This document shows positions 1 to 5,517 of a stretch of DNA of 7,449 bases, piece by piece. Origin of the DNA: Kineosporiaceae bacterium. GTDB taxonomy: Bacteria; Actinomycetota; Actinomycetes; Actinomycetales; Angustibacteraceae. The position numbers were made by a program, and so were the translations under genes. The stretch is from assembly GCA_027345905.1 (NCBI GenBank), contig DAIETC010000138.1, positions 1-7,449 of the forward strand, read 5' to 3'. The notes beneath the pieces are model-generated. The model worked only from the letters and a program-made list of their open reading frames with translations, did no database searches and had not been told where the DNA came from. Each line of letters starts with the position of its first letter. Positions within the stretch are counted from its first letter, which is position 1.

Positions 1-261
1 GCGCACCGGATCGGGGAGCGTCTCCAGCAGGCCACCCAAGACGAGACCAGCGCGGCAACGACTCGGGCAACGTCCGGACGCGACCTCGTGCGCGTGCTCG
101 CCCAGCGGTCCGGCGAGGTCGACGCCTCGGTGGACGAGCTGTTCCCCGCACTGGTCCTCAAGCCCCTGTCCGCTGCCACGGATGCCGAGGGGTGGCACGC
201 TGGGCGACACGCCGCGGACACCGCCGACCTGCTCGACCGCGCCCCGCTAGCGGCCACCTGA
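1..261 (+). CDS. C-terminal fragment of a probable DUF2786-type hypothetical protein (5' end outside window)
   Basis: Frame 1 is open from the first base to a TGA at 259-261, giving 86 residues with no start codon needed, so this is the 3' end of a gene entering from the left. The codons are strongly G/C-biased at the third position. Recognisable segments are SGRDLVRVLAQRSGEVDASV at about residues 27-46 and GWHAGRHAADTADL at about 64-77. By memory these resemble the C-terminal part of actinobacterial DUF2786-family proteins, where a D-L-V-x-V-L helix is followed by a GW/F-x-AGR-x-A-A-D-x-A motif. The function of that family is unknown. There are no membrane segments or catalytic motifs in the visible part. 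The gene is convergent with dnaB, whose stop lies 110 bases further on, and a hairpin follows its stop. That it is coding is fairly sure; the family name is a recollection, not a search result. Confidence 0.6.
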   Translation, partial: AHRIGERLQQATQDETSAATTRATSGRDLVRVLAQRSGEVDASVDELFPALVLKPLSAATDAEGWHAGRHAADTADLLDRAPLAAT

Positions 262-262
262 C

Positions 263-293
263 CCAGCCCGACGCCAGCCGGTGTCGGACCTGG
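263..293 (+). terminator. Hairpin just after the left-edge gene, candidate terminator
   Basis: Two bases after the TGA at 259-261 begins an inverted repeat. A 4-bp outer stem (263-266 with 290-293) and an 8-bp inner stem (268-275 with 280-287, one G-U pair in the plus-strand RNA) close an AGCC tetraloop. There is no clear T-tract, which is common for actinobacterial terminators. Its position between converging genes fits termination of the plus-strand gene. Confidence 0.4.
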
Positions 294-371
294 TTCGCTA
301 CCTCATCGGGGTCGAGGTCGACGGCAAACGACGTGCCTGGGCGGGGAGCTTGGCGACGGCAACGTTCCGGT

Positions 372-3300
372 TCAGGACTGGGCCATGTCGACGAAGCGTG
401 AGTAGTGGCCCTGGAACGCGACGGTGATCGTGTCGGTCGGGCCGTTGCGGTGCTTGGCGACGATGAAGTCGGCCTCACCGGCCCGCGGGGACTCGCGCTC
501 GTAGGCGTCCTCGCGGTGCAGCAGGATCACCATGTCGGCGTCCTGCTCGATCGAGTTGTGAACGGCGATGCCGTTGGCGACGAAGTTGTGCGTGCCCACA
601 ACGGTGGCATCAAAGACCTGCTCTTCGCCTTGCGGCACCACCGAGACGACTGTGTCCCACAACAGGTCGTTGACGGCCATGATCTCCAGTTGCTCATCCT
701 CGAGAAGTGCCGCGATACGGCCGAGACGCTCGCGGGAGGGCGCACACTTGCCCATCCGGGAACCGCGAAATGCCGAGTCCATGCCGGCGGCGATGGCGCG
801 GTGGGACATGCCTCGCTCTACCAGCACCGCACGGACCCGCTCCCACACCTGAGTTGGGACCGTGTCGACAGTGGTGTTCACCTGCACGCCCTGCAAAACC
901 TGTTGCAGCAAGGTCGCCTGCACGCCACGCGCACCGTGGACGCCGACCTGCTCCAGGAAAGCCTTCTGATCCTGGGCGCCGCTGATGTCCAGGGTATAGC
1001 CGTCGCGGTGGCCCGTCTTGCGCGTGGTGCGTACCCGGCCCGGGATCCCAAATCGAAGCAGCAGCCGGGACAGGTCGTCCACGAGACGACGACTTGTCGA
1101 GGCGTAGCAGACCCGGCCGCCGCGGGCGCCCGTCGTTACGGTTACCGAACCGTCGGTGGACCAGATATGCCGCAGAAACAGTCGAATCTGCCGCTTCGGT
1201 AGGTGAAACACCTCCTGCGGGACGAACTTCTCGTCAGATCGTAGGCCGAACAACCCCAGCTCATCCAGCCACTGAGCTATGTGATCGTCGCGCACTGCCG
1301 TGACGCCGAAGCAGCGTGCCGCCTCGGTGACCGCACTGAGGTTGGCCTCGTCCACGCTCGCATAGCGCAGTGGCTGACGGTGCACGAACGATCCGTCCCC
1401 GAGCAGGTGGGCAAGCAGAACGACCTGGTCGTCATCCCAAGCGGCTTCGCGCTCTGGGGTTGGAACGTGGCGCGGAACCCCCACTCGCGACCCGGGGACC
1501 AGCTCGTCCAGGCGCCGCCACCCGTCATACGTGAGGAAGGGGTGGTTCGCGGTGGCTCGCACCTGCTTGCCCGACGCCAACGTGAGCTGGAACACCGGCC
1601 GTACCCCGGTGGTGAAGACGTGCGTCAGGTGGCGGCGTACGTAGCGAAGCGAGTCGTCCAGCGACCACACCGGCACGTCGGTCGCCCCGCTGGCGTGCAA
1701 CTCGCCGAGCGTTACCTCGGCGCCGGTGTCAGCCCGCAGCAGGCGAGTGTCGGCGGTCAGGCACCCCGATTCGCGAAGGTCGGACATCTGGGGCTTCTTG
1801 TCGGTGCGCTGCTCGGGGCCACGGTTGAGCTGGGAGATCGCGATCACCGGCACCTCGAGTTCCTTGGCCAGCAGCTTCAGCGCCCGGGAGAACTCCGAAA
1901 CCTCCTGCTGGCGGGACTCCACTCGCTTGCCGCTGCTCATCAGCTGCAGATAGTCGATGATGACGATCTTGAGGTTGTGCCGCTGCTTCAGGCGTCGGCA
2001 CTTGGCGCGGATCTCCATCAGCGACATGTTCGGCGAGTCGTCGATGAACAGCGGTGCGTCGCTCAGCTCGCCCATGGTGCGCGCCATCTTCGTCCAGTCG
2101 GTGTCTTCCAGTCGGCCCTGGCGCAGCTTCTGCAACGGGATCTTGGCTTCAGCGCTGAGCATGCGCATCGTGATCTCGGTGCGGCTCATCTCCAGGGAGA
2201 AGATCACCGACGTCAGACCGTGCCTGATGGACGCCGAGCGCGCGATATCAAGCCCGAGCGTGGAGTTGTGCGTCGGGATCATCGACGTGCCAGCAAGGTA
2301 GAGATGGTCCTCGGCCTCCACCTGGATGCAGCGCACCGGAACCGACTCGATGGGGCGCACCTCGGTAATGAAACGGGTCCGACGACGGGTGAAAACCCGC
2401 TGTCCACGTTCCTTGTGCATCCGTCGCTTGCGCTCCAGCCAGAACACCTCGTCGTCAGTGCTGAATGAGATGGTGAATGCCGTCGATGAGGCCGCGCGGG
2501 CCCCGCGTACCGTCCTGCGACGCATGGCACAGCGGTAGCCCAGGCTCACCACGAGCTCGCGCACGTCCTGCGCCAAGCGAGCATTCGTGCTGGTGAACTG
2601 CACCATCCCGGTCGGGGCCACGGTGCCATCGGCGTCGAGCAGCCCAGCTAGCAGGTCGCGTCGCTGGCCCTGGCTGGCACGCAGGTATGCGGCGGGGATG
2701 TGCTTGTTGTCCAAGACTGCGATGGTGCGCAAGCGACCCTGGAAGGTCCCATGCTGCCGTGGGCAGGCCTGGCCGAGCGCCAGGCCACACGTCCTGGCGC
2801 CACAAGCCGGACACGTCGGCGCGGTGGACGGCTCCCCGGGCCGTTCGGCGCAGTCCGGGGTCGGTAAGCCAAGGTGGTAGCGCATCCGAGCTGCGGTGGG
2901 CGTCACGACCAAGCCGTCCTGCTCCAGCCGGATCGCGATCTCGGGATCGGGGCTCGTCAAAGTGGCGTCGGTTGCTGTCCCATCGCCGAGCCAGGCGCCC
3001 AGGGTGTACGGCTCGACGAGGAACACGCGCTGCGGCAAATCCAGCGGCTTGGCCGTGATCACGCTGTGGTTGGGGCGAGTGTCGCCCACTGAACACCGCA
3101 GAGTGCGCGCGATCTGCGCCGTCGTCCGCACCGCCGCGAAGGTTCGCTGGTTGCGGGAGCCGCCGTAGGAAGCCCTCGCCGCTTGGGCGCTCCTACGAGA
3201 AGCTCGCGTCTCGGTGAGCCATTGGTGCTCGGCGTCGGCGACCAGCACGGAACCGTCTGAGAAGTGAACCTCGAAACAGGGACGCTCACGCATGACCTCA

Positions 3301-4121
3301 GTGGCGGCCACCACCCGCGTCGCCCGCCCGTCGGCGCCGATCACGTGCTCGCCGACAGCCACCTCCCCCATCGTGGTCCAGCCCTTCGGGGTGGGCAGCG
3401 GGGTGTCCAGCGCCAAAGCCTTCCCGATCGCCGGCCGAGCGGCGAGGACGATCATCTGGCCTGGGTGCAGCCCGTTGGTCAACCGGTCGAGGTCGGCGAA
3501 GCCAGTCGGTACGCCGATCATGCCCTCGCCGCGATGCCCGGCCGCCTCGATCTCGTCGACGGTGGACTCGATCAGCTGACCGATCGGCAGGTAGTCCTCA
3601 CTGGTGCGGCGCTCGGTGACGGCGTACACCTCGGACTGCGCGGCGTTGACCAGGTCGTCGACGTCGCCGCCAGTGGTCGCGTAGCCCAGCTGGACGATCT
3701 TGGTACCCGCCTCGACCAGGCGGCGCAGCACTGCCCGCTCGCGCACGATCCGCGCGTAGAAGCCCGCGTTGGCGGCGGTGGGCACCGAGCTGATCAGGGT
3801 GTGCAGGTACGGGGCACCACCGACCCGGCTCAGGCTGCCCTTCTTGGTCAGCTCATCGGAGACGGTGACCGCGTCGGCGGGCTCACCGCGGCCGTAGTGC
3901 TCGAGCACCGCGTCGAAGATCAGCTCATGCGCCGGTCGGTAGAAGTCACTGCTGCGCAGCACCTCGATCACGTCGGCGATGGCGTCCTTGCTGAGCATCA
4001 TGCCGCCCAGCACCGACTGCTCGGCCGCGACGTCCTGCGGCGGGGTGCGGTCGAACGACTCCCCCGGCCCATCCGGCGTCGAATAGGCCGAGCCAAGTTC
4101 GGTGACCGTCACCTGTGCCAT
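372..4121 (-). CDS. dnaB: Replicative DNA helicase DnaB precursor with two inteins
   Basis: Hexameric 5'-3' replicative helicase that unwinds DNA at the fork and works with primase. The frame encodes 1249 residues; exteins 1-234, 620-786 and 1190-1249 join into 461, normal for DnaB. Visible parts are the N-terminal domain from about residue 27 (TPPQDVAAEQSVLGGMMLSK), the linker helix region, and the RecA-like ATPase from about 200. Walker A is ARPAIGK/S (split by intein 1), Walker B VIIDY is near 720-724, SQLNR near 762-766, and the arginine-finger region is KHRNGPT, ending FVDMAQS. I chose ATG at 4121 because homology begins soon after. An ATG at 4181 would add 20 unlikely residues. GGGAGGG abuts the 4121 ATG, so a GTG at 4112 (MTVTELG...) with about 10-base spacing is a serious alternative. 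The gene lies downstream of rplI on the same strand but is separated by 615 bases with terminator-like structures, so it probably has its own promoter. Function requires both inteins to splice. Confidence 0.97.
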   Translation of the reverse strand: MAQVTVTELGSAYSTPDGPGESFDRTPPQDVAAEQSVLGGMMLSKDAIADVIEVLRSSDFYRPAHELIFDAVLEHYGRGEPADAVTVSDELTKKGSLSRVGGAPYLHTLISSVPTAANAGFYARIVRERAVLRRLVEAGTKIVQLGYATTGGDVDDLVNAAQSEVYAVTERRTSEDYLPIGQLIESTVDEIEAAGHRGEGMIGVPTGFADLDRLTNGLHPGQMIVLAARPAIGKALALDTPLPTPKGWTTMGEVAVGEHVIGADGRATRVVAATEVMRERPCFEVHFSDGSVLVADAEHQWLTETRASRRSAQAARASYGGSRNQRTFAAVRTTAQIARTLRCSVGDTRPNHSVITAKPLDLPQRVFLVEPYTLGAWLGDGTATDATLTSPDPEIAIRLEQDGLVVTPTAARMRYHLGLPTPDCAERPGEPSTAPTCPACGARTCGLALGQACPRQHGTFQGRLRTIAVLDNKHIPAAYLRASQGQRRDLLAGLLDADGTVAPTGMVQFTSTNARLAQDVRELVVSLGYRCAMRRRTVRGARAASSTAFTISFSTDDEVFWLERKRRMHKERGQRVFTRRRTRFITEVRPIESVPVRCIQVEAEDHLYLAGTSMIPTHNSTLGLDIARSASIRHGLTSVIFSLEMSRTEITMRMLSAEAKIPLQKLRQGRLEDTDWTKMARTMGELSDAPLFIDDSPNMSLMEIRAKCRRLKQRHNLKIVIIDYLQLMSSGKRVESRQQEVSEFSRALKLLAKELEVPVIAISQLNRGPEQRTDKKPQMSDLRESGCLTADTRLLRADTGAEVTLGELHASGATDVPVWSLDDSLRYVRRHLTHVFTTGVRPVFQLTLASGKQVRATANHPFLTYDGWRRLDELVPGSRVGVPRHVPTPEREAAWDDDQVVLLAHLLGDGSFVHRQPLRYASVDEANLSAVTEAARCFGVTAVRDDHIAQWLDELGLFGLRSDEKFVPQEVFHLPKRQIRLFLRHIWSTDGSVTVTTGARGGRVCYASTSRRLVDDLSRLLLRFGIPGRVRTTRKTGHRDGYTLDISGAQDQKAFLEQVGVHGARGVQATLLQQVLQGVQVNTTVDTVPTQVWERVRAVLVERGMSHRAIAAGMDSAFRGSRMGKCAPSRERLGRIAALLEDEQLEIMAVNDLLWDTVVSVVPQGEEQVFDATVVGTHNFVANGIAVHNSIEQDADMVILLHREDAYERESPRAGEADFIVAKHRNGPTDTITVAFQGHYSRFVDMAQS
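555..1763 (-). other. DnaB intein 2: class 1 intein with LAGLIDADG-type endonuclease, at DLRESG/SIEQD
   Basis: Residues 787-1189 of the precursor (403 residues), inserted between DLRESG and SIEQDADM, a known DnaB intein site also used by the Synechocystis DnaB intein. It has the full class 1 set: Cys1 (CLTADTRLL), block B TANH (Thr71, His74), block F VFDATVVGTHNFVANG, and block G AVHN (His402, Asn403) followed by Ser+1. The endonuclease blocks are LLAHLLGDG (Asp123) and a divergent LRHIWSTDG (Asp204). A region at about 319-356 (GMSHRAIAAG through APSRERLGRIAALLED) resembles the DNA-recognition extension seen in mycobacterial DnaB inteins. It shares little visible similarity with intein 1, so the two are independent insertions rather than a duplication. 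Parts are less GC-rich than the exteins: 1141-1200 is 57% GC by hand count, against 70% for extein bases 3421-3480. Confidence 0.96.
2265..3419 (-). other. DnaB intein 1: class 3 intein with LAGLIDADG endonuclease, in the P-loop
   Basis: Residues 235-619 of the precursor (385 residues), inserted between Lys and Ser of Walker A (RPAIGK / STLGLD). It starts ALALDTPLPTPKGW, with Ala where Cys or Ser would normally initiate splicing. It has the class 3 signature: Trp67 in block B (AEHQWLT), Cys364 in block F (VPVRCIQV) and Thr383 in block G (IPTHN), followed by Ser+1. In class 3 inteins the block F Cys attacks the N-terminal splice junction directly. The endonuclease motifs are block C LGAWLGDG (Asp146) and block E LAGLLDADG (Asp264), both with their acidic residue, so the homing enzyme may be active. 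A Cys/His cluster (C203, C206, C211, C219, H223) lies between them and looks like a zinc-binding insert. Boundaries are set by the conserved helicase sequence on both sides and are firm. Numbering is within the intein. Confidence 0.95.
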
Positions 4122-4170
4122 CCCTCCCGATCTGACTACGCCCCACTGCCTGACTAGGCCCTGCCCACGC

Positions 4171-4238
4171 GCACAGTGCATCAGCCGGCACCGACAGCCG
4201 CCGCGAGGTGAATCAGCGTCGGTGCCGGCGCCCTGTGC
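4171..4238 (-). promoter_or_regulatory. Long hairpin 50 bases upstream of dnaB
   Basis: Perfect 12-base arms (GCCGGCACCGAC at 4184-4195 and its complement at 4218-4229) enclose 22 bases. A second 6-bp stem (GCACAG at 4171-4176 with CTGTGC at 4233-4238) extends the structure outward across a small internal loop. It ends 50 bases before the dnaB ATG on the same strand. It could be a 5' UTR structure, an attenuator, or a terminator for read-through from rplI. No T-tract is present to decide between these. Confidence 0.45.
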
Positions 4239-4314
4239 TCGGCGGGGACACCGAACCGTAGAGCCGCCAGCAGCCAGGTTCCAAGCCCCGGTTACGCACC
4301 ATGGCAGTTCGACC

Positions 4315-4432
4315 TGTGGAGGACGTGTTGGCGGTTATCCACAGCATGTGGGCAGTTCTGTGGACGGTCCCATAACTTTGCGTCACTACGTGGCTGTCAC
4401 CTGCGGCGACGACGTCCACTGGCTGTGGAGAA
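4315..4432. promoter_or_regulatory. Cluster of four DnaA-box-like 9-mers upstream of dnaB
   Basis: A perfect DnaA box, TTATCCACA, lies at 4335-4343 on the plus strand. Three more TCCACA-type sites lie nearby on the minus strand: TTCTCCACA at 4424-4432 (8 of 9 to consensus), CCGTCCACA at 4359-4367 (7 of 9 to the actinobacterial TTGTCCACA) and TCCTCCACA at 4315-4323 (7 of 9). Four such sites in 118 bases of otherwise GC-rich DNA suggest DnaA binding. The likely role is control of dnaB transcription or DnaA titration. An origin is less likely, since there is no dnaA/dnaN here and no AT-rich unwinding element. Confidence 0.5.
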
Positions 4433-4599
4433 CACGAATGTGGAGCGCTGCCGAGCCGACCGGGCCACCGCATGGGCTGGGGGCTGGGCGGCGAGGCTGG
4501 CAAGCCCCAGCGGGCCCTGACGGGCCAGCGCCTCCGGGCCGGTCCGAGAGGGCAGGCGGTCCCGCGTGCGGCGGGGCGCGGACGGCCCGGTTTGCGGCG

Positions 4600-4669
4600 T
4601 GGGCGCAGCCGTGGGCGCAGGGAAAGTGATGCGATCACGACACCGTGGCTGCACCCACGGCTGCACCCA
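4600..4669 (-). repeat. Imperfect inverted repeat with 21-base arms, fully paired in minus-strand RNA
   Basis: Arms 4600-4620 and 4649-4669 match at 19 of 21 positions as reverse complements. Both differences are C/T type. In the minus-strand transcript, the direction of rplI and dnaB, they become G-U wobbles, giving 21 continuous pairs. In plus-strand RNA they would be C-A mismatches. Each arm contains a 9-base unit repeated at 12-base spacing (TGGGCGCAG at 4600-4608 and 4612-4620). The 28-base loop holds a smaller hairpin, GTGAT-GCG-ATCAC, at 4626-4638. It lies just beyond the rplI terminator palindrome and could be a second terminator, a processed RNA or a repeat element. Confidence 0.6.
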
Positions 4670-4685
4670 TGGCGGGCCGGGACGA

Positions 4686-4723
4686 CGAAGGGCCCGGTCG
4701 CCGCGCGGCGACCGGGCCCTTCG
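4686..4723 (-). terminator. Perfect 38-base palindrome after rplI, probable terminator
   Basis: The sequence is its own reverse complement over 38 bases, giving a stem of about 17 bp around a GCGC centre. It starts 13 bases after the rplI stop codon, the classic place for an intrinsic terminator. The stem is very GC-rich and there is no T-tract, so this is the I-shaped hairpin type common in actinobacteria. Its symmetry means it could act in both directions. Confidence 0.8.
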
Positions 4724-4736
4724 GGCGGCGACAAGG

Positions 4737-5183
4737 TCAGCCGGCGACGACCTCCAGGGCCACGCTTGCGGCCACCTCGGGATGCAGGCGCACGCTGACC
4801 TGGTGGCGACCGACGGACTTGATCGGCTCGCCGAGCTCGATCTTGCGGCGGTCGAGCTCGGGGCCGCCGGCTGCGCTGACCGCGTCCGCGACGTGCGCGG
4901 TGGTGACCGCACCGAACAACCGCCCGCTGGCGCCGGCGTGGGCGGCCAGCCGCACGGTGCTGGACTCCAGAGCAGCCTTCAGGGCCTGGGCCTGCTCCAG
5001 GGTGGCGATCTCGCGTGAACCACGGGCCTTGCGGATGGCGTCGACCTGCTTTTGGCCGCCCTTGGTCCACGGGGTGGCGAGCGAGCGGGGGAGCAGGAAG
5101 TTGCGCCCGTACCCGTCCTTGACCTCGACGACGTCCCCGGGCGCACCGAGGCCGGTGACCTCCTGGATGAGGATGAGCTTCAT
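4737..5183 (-). CDS. rplI: 50S ribosomal protein L9
   Basis: L9 binds 23S rRNA with its N-terminal domain at the base of the L1 stalk and extends along the ribosome surface, helping keep the reading frame. The 148 residues match normal bacterial L9 length. The N-terminal domain at 1-40 carries the L9 signature (GLGAPGDVVEVKDGYGRNFL, then LPRSLA). It is followed by the connecting helix at about 41-75 and the C-terminal domain at about 78-148. The start is ATG at 5183, preceded by a good Shine-Dalgarno (GGAGGAG, about 5 bases upstream). Only 17 bases separate it from the rpsR stop, so it is the last gene of the rpsF-ssb-rpsR-rplI unit, closed by the palindrome at 4686-4723. Confidence 0.97.
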   Translation of the reverse strand: MKLILIQEVTGLGAPGDVVEVKDGYGRNFLLPRSLATPWTKGGQKQVDAIRKARGSREIATLEQAQALKAALESSTVRLAAHAGASGRLFGAVTTAHVADAVSAAGGPELDRRKIELGEPIKSVGRHQVSVRLHPEVAASVALEVVAG

Positions 5184-5200
5184 GGGTCTCCTCCCCCGGC

Positions 5201-5437
5201 TCAGCGAGCCGTGCTCGAGTACGGCATCAGGGCCATCTCGCGGGCGTTCTTGATCGCCGTCGCGATCTGCCGCTGCTGCTGGACGCTGACGCCGGTCACC
5301 CGACGCGCCCGGATCTTGCCGCGGTCGGAGATGAACTTGCGCAGCAGCGCGGTGTCCTTGTAGTCGATGTACTCGACCTTGGCGGCCTTGAGCGGGTTGG
5401 CCTTCTTCTTCACTTTGCGCACAATCGGCTTTGCCAT
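5201..5437 (-). CDS. rpsR: 30S ribosomal protein S18, zinc-free (C-minus) type
   Basis: S18 binds the central domain of 16S rRNA in the small-subunit platform as a heterodimer with S6. The 78-residue sequence has the S18 core IDYKDTALLRKFISDRGKIRA and ends with NAREMALMPY and SSTAR. The start ATG at 5437 follows GGGGAG at about 8-base spacing, and the longer upstream frame has no homology. The zinc ligands of C-plus S18 are replaced: the CxxC positions are Asn14 and Lys17, and the later Cys and His are Ser51 and Gln54 (GVSVQQQR in place of GNCxQHQR). It is therefore the C-minus form, here at the main rpsF operon rather than in a zinc-starvation operon. It lies between ssb (80-base gap with a hairpin) and rplI (17-base gap). 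Confidence 0.97.
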   Translation of the reverse strand: MAKPIVRKVKKKANPLKAAKVEYIDYKDTALLRKFISDRGKIRARRVTGVSVQQQRQIATAIKNAREMALMPYSSTAR

Positions 5438-5460
5438 CGTGGAGCTCCCCTTTCGTGGAG

Positions 5461-5488
5461 CCCGGGCCGTGCGCGGTGTCGGCCCGGG
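5461..5488 (-). promoter_or_regulatory. Hairpin in the ssb-rpsR gap
   Basis: Perfect 8-base arms CCCGGGCC (5461-5468) and GGCCCGGG (5481-5488) flank a 12-base loop. It lies 29 bases after the ssb stop and 23 bases before the rpsR start, in the only sizeable gap inside the operon. Possible roles are partial termination, an RNA-processing site or 3' end stabilisation that sets the relative amounts of SSB and S18. Confidence 0.45.
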
Positions 5489-5517
5489 ATGGTCGGGATG
5501 GGTGAACGGGTTAATGC

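Larger units (their letters stand above)
4122..4736. other. Intergenic region between rplI and dnaB, rich in inverted repeats and DnaA-like boxes
   Basis: This 615-base stretch separates the rplI stop from the dnaB start. I find no convincing gene in it. The open frames on both strands give Pro/Arg/Ala/Gly-rich, low-complexity translations and have no plausible start signal. It holds a hairpin near dnaB (4171-4238), a cluster of DnaA-box-like 9-mers (4315-4432), a long imperfect inverted repeat (4600-4669) and a perfect palindrome after rplI (4686-4723), each listed separately. Between 4433 and 4599 I see only GC-rich sequence without clear structure. No strong -10/-35 pair for dnaB could be assigned by eye, although a promoter must lie somewhere here if the palindrome terminates the rpsF operon. 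Confidence 0.7.

Noticed and set aside
405..1202. 265-codon plus-strand open frame opposite intein 2
   Set aside because: It is antisense to clearly coding intein and extein sequence, with no recognisable domain and no ribosome binding site.
1281..2468. 395-codon plus-strand open frame across dnaB
   Set aside because: It lies opposite conserved dnaB and intein sequence. Its translation is Arg/Gly/His-rich without motifs, and long antisense frames are expected in very GC-rich genes.
3264..4157. 297-codon plus-strand open frame opposite the dnaB N-terminal region
   Set aside because: It is a mirror of the conserved DnaB N-terminal domain codons; its His/Gly/Arg-rich translation has no family resemblance.
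4315..4432. Chromosomal replication origin
   Set aside because: Only one perfect DnaA box is present, with no AT-rich unwinding region and no dnaA or dnaN flanking it.
4102..4629. 175-codon plus-strand open frame in the dnaB-rplI gap
   Set aside because: The translation is Pro/Arg/Gly-rich and low complexity, begins inside dnaB antisense, and runs through the hairpin and DnaA-like sites.
4600..4669. CRISPR array or insertion-sequence terminal repeats
   Set aside because: There is one inverted pair and no repeated spacer pattern. The 28 bases between the arms cannot hold a transposase, and no target duplication is evident.
4213..5070. 285-codon minus-strand open frame overlapping rplI
   Set aside because: It is out of frame with the unmistakable L9 gene and is Arg/Gly-rich without motifs.
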